A stretch of DNA of 64,000 bases from the NCBI GenBank assembly GCA_026388185.1, contig JAPLKG010000008.1, forward strand, positions 337,149 through 401,148. The letters run 5' to 3'. Every line of letters starts with the position of its first letter. The first letter of the stretch is position 1. Shown in pieces: positions 15,983-24,192 of the stretch. The position numbers and the translations under genes are program-made. Source of the stretch: Candidatus Eisenbacteria bacterium. Lineage in GTDB: Bacteria; Eisenbacteria; RBG-16-71-46; JAFGJU01. A model generated the notes under the pieces. It made no database searches and was not told the origin of the DNA. It was given only the letters and a program-made list of their open reading frames with translations.

Positions 15983-18169
15983 TCATTCTCGGGTATCCTG
16001 ACCCCCGTCGCGCATGAATAGAAGTACCCAATCGTCGAAATGCTTACTGGCAAGCTCAGGAGGTGGCGGAACAAGGTTTGGGGAGACCAATGGCACAGGG
16101 TCGATGAAATCCAGCCCTCGGGTTGATAGGGCACATCTCCACTCCATCTCCACCCACTTGGATGCCTTGGCATGGCTCGACCAGAAAAGGTAGAAGATAT
16201 CCTGGGCCGGAATGACATTCACTAGCTCTTTCGCCCAGTACTGGCCAGATCGAAGTTCCACCGAGTCCACCCAAACCTTGAGCTCGGTTGATGTTTTCTG
16301 CATCCCTTGGAGGCGTGCGCCAACTGCCTTCTTATCCTGGCTGGCGTAGCAGACGAATGCTTTGCGATGCCTTTTCTCACTCGAAGCAAGAACCTCCTCC
16401 GTCTTCGTGCTGCCAGGGCTGCCCACTTCTACGACAAACGACAACCGTGCGATTTCTAACCCAGCGACACGAATTGAAGCAGTCCCTTGCTTTTCGCCAA
16501 GCGATACGCCTTCGGGGGCACTCGCAAGGAACGTCGCATTACCCATGCTCCCAACCCACAGGATGGTATCCTCCGGGTTAGGAATGATGAACCCTTCCAA
16601 GTTCAGCACCACCGTTAGCACAGTACCTCTTGAGATCAGAGCGGGACCCTTTGTGCGAAAACGGACCGGCTTTCCCTCCGCTTGCGCCTGCGCTCGCTTG
16701 AGAAGCAGTTCACGCTGTTTCTCAAGGTGAGCCCATATGTCGATGACAAACTTAGCTCCTCTCGCAACGACGGGCGGCGATGTCACTGAAAAATGTACTT
16801 GGTCAAGGGTCTCCTTAGGAGCTCCCGGTGAGCCTCGACGAAACAAGGTTCTCAGATATCCTGCTGGTTCGCGTCTAGGCCAAACGGAAGGCTGCCTGCC
16901 TTCTTGTCTGGTGTCCCCCTGGCCTGAGAGGATATGCTGCACAGCTTTGAGATTTCTCTCAATGGCCTTGTCCTTGGGCTCCAAGCTCCGTGCGTCTTGC
17001 AGCAAACGGGCAGCCCCTCGCATGTCCCCCCTGCGCACCGCGTCGTATGCTATCTGATTGAGACAAACTGCCCTGAGACGGCTCACTCCGCTAGATTGGA
17101 CGAAGTCCCGTGCCACCATATCGACTTCAGCCACAGCCCCCTCAAAATCCTTGCACCTGAATCTAGAGAAAGCCTCTCGGAGAGCTTTCTCGTTACGGAC
17201 GTGCGTCATACCTTGCTCGATTTCGTCGCAACCAGGTTTGCATTGAGATGCTTGGTGCAGTTGCTTGTCCGCTTCGTCAAACTCTTCACGTTCGATGGCT
17301 CGGAAAGCGAGGAAGCAATGAGATAACCCAAGCAACAGATGGTATCGGGGAGAAGCTTTCAACGATTGGCTTAGCCCGCATGCTTCTCGAAGAGCGACCT
17401 CAGCTTCCTTTTCAGAGCATTGAGCGGCGGAGTGAAGCCTGGAGGAAATCTCCGCCCATACTAATTGGGGAGTGGATGTTTCGGATGGAGCAGCGCTCAT
17501 CATAGGCAGTCCAAAGAAACACCCGGCCCGGCGATCGCCACGAAAGTAGCGATCAGTCAATAGCCTAACAATCTGACTCACGAGAGTTAGTTTCCTATTG
17601 ACGTCTCTCCAACGCGAAAAGTCGAATTGTTCCCAGGCAGCCAGGCCCACGGGTTCTAGTTCTGCGAGTGTCTGCCTGATATCTTCGAGCAGGGGCTCAT
17701 GCTTGAACCGTTCCAAAACGGCCCTCGTAGTCTCTGCAATCCGCTTGAACTCTTCGTAGCTTGGTCGAAACAGCCCTTGTCGAGCCAGCGCAGCACCATC
17801 CATCAGCTCAAGGCCTGATAACACGCCCTCGACATGAAGGGCAACAAATTCCACAATGCTCTGCAGTTCGGTTGAAGAAAAAGACCCTGACGGATCGTTC
17901 ACAGAGACTGGAACCAAGGGAAGGCGACGGTCGTCAGGGCGTTCCATTCTCAGAGCTGCAAGATCACCATCCGAAGTTTCCGTCGTAAGAGCAACAAGCA
18001 AGCAACAATCTGCGCTATCTTCTCGTCTGGTTGCATCACGGCTGGCGCCAAGTGAACCTTGGCGAAGAACAAGCTGGCTTGGGATGCCTCGGTCTTCTAA
18101 GGCTGAAGACATCCGCTGAGCGACTTGTCCATGGACTTGGCGATAGCTGATAAGAACCCATTTCCTCAT
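15983..18169 (-). CDS. TIR-like domain - TPR - beta domain - TIR protein
   Basis: A 728-residue protein. The N-terminal 110 residues start like a TIR domain (KWVLISYRQVHGQVAQRMSS, then CCLLVALTTE). Residues about 255-420 are TPR-like (ERNLKAVQHIL ends the run). A beta-rich segment at about 455-585 begins VHFSVTSPPVVARGAKFVID. The last 120 residues are a clear TIR domain (KAFVCYASQDKKAVGARLQG, VWVDSVELRSGQYW, VEMEWRCALS with a Glu at the usual catalytic position). No P-loop is visible. A TIR effector at the C-terminus with a TIR-like domain at the other end is unusual. AAGGTGAT upstream of the ATG supports the start. Confidence 0.75.
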   Translation of the reverse strand: MRKWVLISYRQVHGQVAQRMSSALEDRGIPSQLVLRQGSLGASRDATRREDSADCCLLVALTTETSDGDLAALRMERPDDRRLPLVPVSVNDPSGSFSSTELQSIVEFVALHVEGVLSGLELMDGAALARQGLFRPSYEEFKRIAETTRAVLERFKHEPLLEDIRQTLAELEPVGLAAWEQFDFSRWRDVNRKLTLVSQIVRLLTDRYFRGDRRAGCFFGLPMMSAAPSETSTPQLVWAEISSRLHSAAQCSEKEAEVALREACGLSQSLKASPRYHLLLGLSHCFLAFRAIEREEFDEADKQLHQASQCKPGCDEIEQGMTHVRNEKALREAFSRFRCKDFEGAVAEVDMVARDFVQSSGVSRLRAVCLNQIAYDAVRRGDMRGAARLLQDARSLEPKDKAIERNLKAVQHILSGQGDTRQEGRQPSVWPRREPAGYLRTLFRRGSPGAPKETLDQVHFSVTSPPVVARGAKFVIDIWAHLEKQRELLLKRAQAQAEGKPVRFRTKGPALISRGTVLTVVLNLEGFIIPNPEDTILWVGSMGNATFLASAPEGVSLGEKQGTASIRVAGLEIARLSFVVEVGSPGSTKTEEVLASSEKRHRKAFVCYASQDKKAVGARLQGMQKTSTELKVWVDSVELRSGQYWAKELVNVIPAQDIFYLFWSSHAKASKWVEMEWRCALSTRGLDFIDPVPLVSPNLVPPPPELASKHFDDWVLLFMRDGGQDTRE

Positions 18170-18250
18170 GAAATCACCTTGGTTCGCCTGGGGGTTAACC
18201 CAGGACTATTTCAGATAGGCAATCAGTGACGTAGCATCTTAGGACGTGGT

Positions 18251-19198
18251 TCACAGCAGTTCCCATCGCGTGAAGTCGGTCAAGAGCATCATGCTTTCAT
18301 CTATCGGGACATACTTGCCGGCTTCTTCCTTAACAAACTTCGGAATCTCTAGCTGCACAATAGCATTAGTCAAACGCGAGGAGATTTCCTTGTCTGCAAT
18401 CTTGCGACTGATGCTGTCAGTACAGTCTTTGATTATTCTCTCTGCCATGAATTGCAGCGCGTATGCCGCTCTGAATGCCGGTCTAACGTACCGACCGCAT
18501 ATCAAGTGAGTCACAGGTGCTATGACCAGTGCGTTATCCTTGTTCAAGTCGGTCCAGAACTTGCAGTCGCATTTGTGATACATTGAAGATGCGAACGCAT
18601 AGGCGCAGATTGTCCCGTCGGGGACCTCCTCGCTAGTGCGCTTCTTGAGTAGCTTCAAATCAGTGACGCGTAACAAGACGTCGTATTCATACTCCATCTT
18701 CTTCCAGTCGTGCATCCTCTCACAAATCTTCTGTAGAAAATCATCTTCAGCTTGAATGTTGCTCAGAAAAGCCTTCAAGTTCTCTGCGAAGTCAAGAGAA
18801 CCCGGGATACTATTCTCGTAGGAAATGTATCGGAAAACACTAATGTCAAACGGAAATGTCTCATCGCAAGTGGACTCCCTAACCATAATCAATCGGGACT
18901 TGTCTTTTACTGCAGCCGCTACGCCGAGTTCGAAGAAGACATTGGGGTTATATTCCGTAACGTCAGCTATTATGACCGCGGCTCGCTGAATGTGGTCCCA
19001 TATGTCGGCATGTATGATGCCAGGCTGCTGGATGTCCTTCGCGTGGACCGCCTTGAATCCACATTGTCTTACTATGGCATCAACTGCCTTTCTTATACCC
19101 TCGTATTTTGCCTTGAATGGCGAAAGGACGAAGCAGAGTTTTGGGTCCATCCGAACCTGTCGCTCAAAGAAATCTCTTGGATAGATGACGCTGCTCAT
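18251..19198 (-). CDS. Nucleoside deoxyribosyltransferase/TIR-like domain protein
   Basis: 315 residues from the ATG at 19198, which has AGGAGGTG about 7 nt upstream; the longer frame to 19252 is rejected for this reason. Residues about 20-125 show the pattern of the nucleoside 2-deoxyribosyltransferase-like fold: LCFVLSPFKAKYEGIRKAVD, then AAVIIADVTEYNPNVFFELG, where the Asp and the NPNVFFELG motif mark the ligand site. Related domains in bacterial defence genes are thought to act on nucleotides or NAD. The C-terminal 180 residues are not recognised. It lies 81 bp upstream of the double-TIR gene on the same strand and may be its operon partner. Confidence 0.7.
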   Translation of the reverse strand: MSSVIYPRDFFERQVRMDPKLCFVLSPFKAKYEGIRKAVDAIVRQCGFKAVHAKDIQQPGIIHADIWDHIQRAAVIIADVTEYNPNVFFELGVAAAVKDKSRLIMVRESTCDETFPFDISVFRYISYENSIPGSLDFAENLKAFLSNIQAEDDFLQKICERMHDWKKMEYEYDVLLRVTDLKLLKKRTSEEVPDGTICAYAFASSMYHKCDCKFWTDLNKDNALVIAPVTHLICGRYVRPAFRAAYALQFMAERIIKDCTDSISRKIADKEISSRLTNAIVQLEIPKFVKEEAGKYVPIDESMMLLTDFTRWELL

Positions 19199-19772
19199 AT
19201 CACGTTCACCTCCTTCTGCGTTGGGAAAGATTGGTGTCGCGCGTAAGGGCATCTATGCCGTAGCCTGCTCGCTAACAGCAATGTAATCACGGAACGTGGA
19301 CGCTTCGCCGTCATCAAAGCCATCCAGAACTTGTCAGGAAGTCTTCAGTTCCCAGTAGGACGGGATACGAGACCCCATAGCTCACGATGAGACTATACAG
19401 GATACGTTCCCCTAAATCAATGCCATCTGTCTAGCTATGTGACACAAGAGAAGAATCGCACCGCGCGTCGGTGTACAGCAGCGAACGGACGATGCCATAC
19501 GGAACCGCACGAAGCAGGCCGTGGGGTGATCCGTCGCAACAGCACCCCTGAATTGCCCCGCCAATCAACACCCTTTATCGGCGCGCTCTCTGGCGCGCGT
19601 TCCAGGTCGCCTTCCGCCGGGCTCCGAACACTTTTAGGCAGACGGTGACATCAGGAGGAGCAACGCGATTAGGGGCGCGATATTGATGATAGTGATAGCA
19701 ATCGCTGCTTCTTTGTAGCATAGTTGTCGGTCGTGGAATCTCTGCAGGTAGACGAGGAGTTAAGGCCCCATT
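19199..19772. other. Intergenic stretch with no recognised gene
   Basis: About 570 bases lie between divergent genes. One frame of 69 codons exists at 19439-19648, but its composition (Arg, Thr and Pro scattered, no hydrophobic core) and lack of a ribosome site speak against coding. No repeat, RNA gene or clear promoter was seen. Confidence 0.4.
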
Positions 19773-20666
19773 ATGACTGCCCAATCAGATTCCCTCACTG
19801 ATACATTAGGCAGGCAGCGGGATCCGGAACCGCCTTTGCACATACCGGTGCCATCACCATCCATCCTTCTCTATGTACTTCTCCTGTCGCTTGCGGTCGT
19901 GTTGCTCTTCGCTGCCCTTACTTCTGGTACACAAGACTGGCCGAGTTTCTTTCTAAACCTTGCGAGTGAAATTGTAGGCGCGATCATTATCCTGGTCGTC
20001 GTGGAGCGCCGGTTCCGATCAAGCGAGCTCCGCGTTATCCAGCGCGCCCCCCAGACGACTAAGCTCTATCTTGCGACGCTCTTGTCCAGGGATGTGCGTC
20101 AGACAGTCGGTTACGTGCGAGTTCTATCCGCCCAGATGGACGCTGTGTGGAAGCCACACCATCTGCTGCGTCCCCAGATTGAAGCCACTCTGGCTGCCAA
20201 AATTCCGGAGGGATTTGTCCTGATCGGCCAGGCTGGCACTGGAAAGACCACCCTCCTTCATCGTTTGGTCCGGGGCCAGGCAGCAGATGTGATGAGAGAG
20301 CCGAGGAAGGCAAGGATTCCAGTACTCGTCTCTGTTCTTCGCTGGAGCGAGGGCGACGCTAAAGATGCGCTATTTGAGGCCATGCAGAGTTTCTATCCCG
20401 TTTCGGTGAGGACTTTCCAGCGCGTGGTGCAAAAGGGGAAGTTGCTTTGCATCTTCGATGGCATTGACGAGGCGATTCAACCGCCCGAACGTGTACAGGC
20501 AGTCAGAGAATTTCATCTTCAATATCCGGGAAATGCTGTAATACTCTCCTGTCGCAACTGTCCAGATGAGCTCCTGGGAGACTTGAACCTGCCACGCCTG
20601 CAAATACCACCGCTCACAAAAGAGGAAGTGGAAAGGATACTTGAACTGAGAAAGCGGTTCTCCTAG
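19773..20666 (+). CDS. Membrane-anchored NACHT NTPase (short)
   Basis: A 297-residue protein. Two hydrophobic helices lie near the N-terminus (ILLYVLLLSLAVVLLFAAL and FFLNLASEIVGAIIILVVV). A NACHT/STAND core follows: Walker A VLIGQAGTGKTTLLH, Walker B LLCIFDGIDEAI, and VILSCRN at the sensor position. It stops soon after the core and has no WD40, TPR or LRR sensor. It is either a minimal membrane NACHT that works with a separate sensor, or a gene cut short before its C-terminal part. The next gene starts about 40 bp later in the same direction. Confidence 0.75.
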   Translation: MTAQSDSLTDTLGRQRDPEPPLHIPVPSPSILLYVLLLSLAVVLLFAALTSGTQDWPSFFLNLASEIVGAIIILVVVERRFRSSELRVIQRAPQTTKLYLATLLSRDVRQTVGYVRVLSAQMDAVWKPHHLLRPQIEATLAAKIPEGFVLIGQAGTGKTTLLHRLVRGQAADVMREPRKARIPVLVSVLRWSEGDAKDALFEAMQSFYPVSVRTFQRVVQKGKLLCIFDGIDEAIQPPERVQAVREFHLQYPGNAVILSCRNCPDELLGDLNLPRLQIPPLTKEEVERILELRKRFS

Positions 20667-20708
20667 GCCGGTGTGGTCGGATTGTCGAACAGAGAAGGAA
20701 TCTCGCAG

Positions 20709-23700
20709 ATGGTGCCTCGTGACTTGACCTTCCGGGTCTTTGTCAGCTCGACGTTCAGCGATCTAATCGCCGAGCGGAATGCGCTTCATGAGCTCGTATT
20801 CCCCAAGCTGCGTGAGTTGTGCCTTCAGCATGGCTGCCGCTTTCAGGCGATTGATCTGCGCTGGACCAGCAGACGATGAACATCTGCCTCAAGGAGCTGG
20901 AGCGCTCACAATCGGTTACCCCTCGGCGCAACTTCATGGTCCTCCTGGGCGACCGCTATGGCTGGCAGCCGCTACCGCCGCAGATTGAAGCCGGAGAGTT
21001 TGAGGCAATTCTGAAGAAGGTTTCGCTCCAGGATAGGGAACTTCTCCTCTGGGATGATAAACAATCAAATGGCCCGAGAGGCTGGTATCGGAAGGATGAA
21101 AACGCCGTTCCGACCGAATACTGCCTCAGACCGCGTGAGATCAGGGTTCTAGAGAATGCTACTGATGAAGAGAGACGGGAGGCCTTAAACCAGGAGGCCA
21201 TGGAATGGGAAGAGACAGAAAGGGTGTTAAGGTCAATTCTTCTTCGGGCTCTGGACCAGCTTCACTGGCCCGAGGCTGACTCCCGCCGCATAAAGCACGA
21301 GTACTCAGCCACTCACCAAGAGATAATAAACGGGGCATTACGTGTGTCAGATGCGCAGGAGCATGTCTACTGCTTTTTCAGAGAGATCGAGGATTTACCC
21401 GAGGGCTCAAGCGCAAGGGATTCTATCGACCTTGACCAGGCTGGACATCTGGATAGTGGGTCGCGCCAGCATCCTAGAACGGATAAGTAATCACCTGAGA
21501 AGCAAAGATACTCATCCATTAGTCATCTTCGGTGTGTCTGGTTCTGGTAAGACAGCCCTAATGGCGCATGCAGCGCAAAGGGCGCGGGAGGCGCTTCCCA
21601 ATGCCCGGCTTTTTGTTCGCTTTGTAGGTGCTACTCCGGGCTCATCTGACGGGCGTGCCCTGCTGGAAAACCTCTGTCATCACATATATGAAGTGTTCGA
21701 CTTCGACGGGCAAAAACGAAACCTCCTCATTGGTATAAAAGAGACTGGCAAGGAGGAACAGAGGAGACGACAGCGTATCGAGGAGGAGTATTCGATCCCC
21801 ACGGAGTTTCAGAAGCTGTCTGTGACCTTCCGAAATTTCCTTGCAAAGATACCATCCTCAGAGAAACTAATTCTTTTTCTGGATGCTTTGGATCAACTTT
21901 CTGACAGTGACCATGCCCGAAGCCTGTACTGGTTGCCTACGGAATTACCCCAGAATGTGCGCCTCATCGTTTCCTGCCTGGCTGGCGAGTGTCTCTCCGT
22001 GCTCCAGAAAAAGCTGCCTGCTGCAAACTTTGTGGAGTTGTGGCCAATGGAGCCTGAGGAAAGTGAGAAACTCCTGAACCTCTGGCTCCAAGAAGCTGAC
22101 AGGACCCTTCAGTCTCCGCAGCGGGCCGAGGTCCTGGCTAAGTCTCGGCAATGTGGTCTACCTTTGTATCTAAAGCTAGCTTTTGAGGAAGCCAGCCGCT
22201 GGAAGTCTCATACCGAAAAAATAGAGCTCAGTCCTGACATATCAGGCGTCATCCGCGACCTATTCCAACGGCTGTCCTCGGATGTCAACCATGGCGGGGT
22301 GATGGTGTCGCGCAGCCTGGGATACCTGGCCGCAGCCAAGAACGGCCTGACCGAAGATGAGCTCCTGGACATCCTGTCGCAGGATGAAGAGGTTATCGCC
22401 GATTTCCTGCGCCGCTCGCCACGGTCACCGGGAGTCAAACATCTACCCGTGGCTGTCTGGTCGCGCCTTTACTTCGACCTGGAACCGTATCTCACGGAAC
22501 GCAGTGCTGACGGGGCATGTTTGATGACTTTCTATCATCTCCAGTTTAGCAAGGTCGTGGCGGAAGAGTTCCTAGCGGGCCAGGTTAGGGTTCACCGGCA
22601 TGAAGCGCTGGCAGGTTATTTTGGACACCAACCTTTGTGGATCGAGAAGGAGGCTCAAGAGAATGTCAATCTACGCAAAATGTCCGAGTTGCCCTACCAG
22701 CAGACGCATGGCAAGTTGTGGAACGAAATAGAGAAGACCCTATGTGACCTCCACTTCATCGAGGCTAAATGCGCGGCGGGAATGACGTACGACTTGATCG
22801 GTGACTACGGCGCCGCCCTGGACGCCCTGCCCGAGGCTCAGGGGCAGAAGCGGAAAGAGCTCGAACACGAGGCACGGGTCAATAGATATACCGGAGACCT
22901 AATTGCCTTTGCCCGGCGAGAGATTTCTTCTCTTGATATCATCCCGTCCGTTGAGCTGTGGACCGATGAGATGATAAGAAAAGATACTGAAAGGATTGTC
23001 CATAACCCGACCCGTCTCGACCGGATTCAAGCCTTTCTGCAATTTGCGAACTCCGAATGCCATGGCTTGGTGAAGTTCGCTTCGCACAGCGGCTTCCGTA
23101 TCCAGCAGGCTTGCAATTCAGCCGACTCTGGTCCTGTGGGAAGGGCTGCTGAGAGCGCATTGAATGCAGAAGTTAGCCACTGCCTGCTGCTGCATCACCG
23201 GTCACAGCGCTTCAGGCATAACCCGCACCCTGCACTCGTAAGAACACTTGAGGGTCACTCAGGTGATGTGAATAGCGTGAGCATTACTCCAGACGGGAGG
23301 AGAGCAGTTTCCGGCGCTTGGGACAGGACGCTGCGGGTATGGGACTTGGGAAGTGGACAAGATATCTCCATTTATCAGGCGAGGAGCGTGATAAGGTCAA
23401 TATCAGGAATCGAAGCAAAGGGAAGTCTTGTGTTTGGTACGGCAACAGGCTAGGTCATTTTGCTTACAGGCTTTCATCTCGCTGCGGCGTTCCCGATAGT
23501 AACCCCGCTTCGGCTCTGGCAGTATGTGGATTGGTCAGGGATGGTGCGGGGCATTAAGGAGAGAGAAACCTCACTATTGGAGAAGAAAAAGACTCATGGC
23601 TGCTGGGACGATGACATCGCAGTATCATGCCGGTGGTGCGGTCAGCGTTTCCCGGTCTCGGTCGAAATCCTCAATGTGATAACTGATATTGCCCAGAATG

Positions 23701-23843
23701 CTAAACTATCTCCTGACTAGTCTCCTTGCCTTGAGCTTTCCACTGAAGCCTGGGACGAGCCGCGGCTGCTCTCCGAGTGTTCTCTTTGCCACAAGCCGCT
23801 GAAACTTAATCCTTTCGTCGTGGATAACAGGGGGAAGTACTGA
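20709..23843 (+). pseudogene. Broken DUF4062 - NACHT - WD40 - zinc-ribbon STAND gene
   Basis: Four or more pieces in different frames make one recognisable gene. DUF4062 starts MVPRDLTFRVFVSSTFSD and breaks after AIDLRW. It resumes as LDQQTMNICLKELERSQ in another frame, which suggests a small deletion. It breaks again near 21400 and continues with NACHT motifs FGVSGSGKTALM and LILFLDALDQL. Only one WD40 blade remains (VNSVSITPDGRRAVSGAWDR). After a stop at 23453 the tail resumes as PIVTPLRLWQYVDW with CRWCGQRFP. After a TAG at 23718 it continues as CSLCHKPLKLNPFVVDN and ends at 23843. The two CxxC pairs rebuild the same zinc ribbon as the gene at position 1. The NTPase frame (21342-23453) is intact over 700 residues. 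Confidence 0.8.
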
Positions 23844-23859
23844 TGGCGCAAGCTGGTGT

Positions 23860-23985
23860 ACCATCCGCGTTCTTGTCAGCACTACCTTCCGGGACATGGG
23901 TGGGGAGAGGAAGGAGCTCGTGAAGTTCGTCCTTGCACAGCTTTGAAAGCTGTGCAAGGAGTGGGGAGTTGCGCCGCAGGACCAG
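23860..23985 (+). pseudogene. DUF4062 N-terminal remnant
   Basis: In one frame this reads TIRVLVSTTFRDMGGERKEL, then VKFVLAQL, a stop, KLCKEWGV. It aligns with the start of the DUF4062 domain seen at 20709 (RVFVSSTFSDLIAERNALHE). It begins about 17 bp after the end of the previous pseudogene and fades out within about 130 bp. This is a second, independent DUF4062 gene start of which only the beginning survives. Confidence 0.65.
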
Positions 23986-24048
23986 ACGCAGAGAGAAGCC
24001 TCAGGAGCGATTCGGGCGACACCGATATATTACTCTCCGGCTCTTGTG

Positions 24049-24171
24049 TTTTCTCTCACCGCGTGCCGCGAGCGCTGGTGATCCGTTCAAAATCTCCAAC
24101 AGTCTCACCTGAAGCTGATTCTGTCGCAATATAGGTAGGATGGGGCTCCCCGCACCAACCGCTTTGCGACT
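24049..24171 (+). repeat. 123-bp direct repeat, right copy
   Basis: The partner of 1566-1688: same length, same orientation, 94/123 identical by hand count without gaps. The inner pair GTCGCAA (24123-24129) and TTGCGAC (24164-24170) is kept. The best-conserved parts are the first 12 and the last 22 bases. It lies between the last island relic and the first gene of the next region, so it marks the right edge of the accessory island. Confidence 0.75.
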
Positions 24172-24192
24172 CTTTCCTCGCCTGAAGCCGCT

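Noticed and set aside
19439-19648. 69-codon ORF between divergent island genes
   Set aside because: Low-complexity basic composition, no ribosome site, no hydrophobic core, no recognisable similarity.
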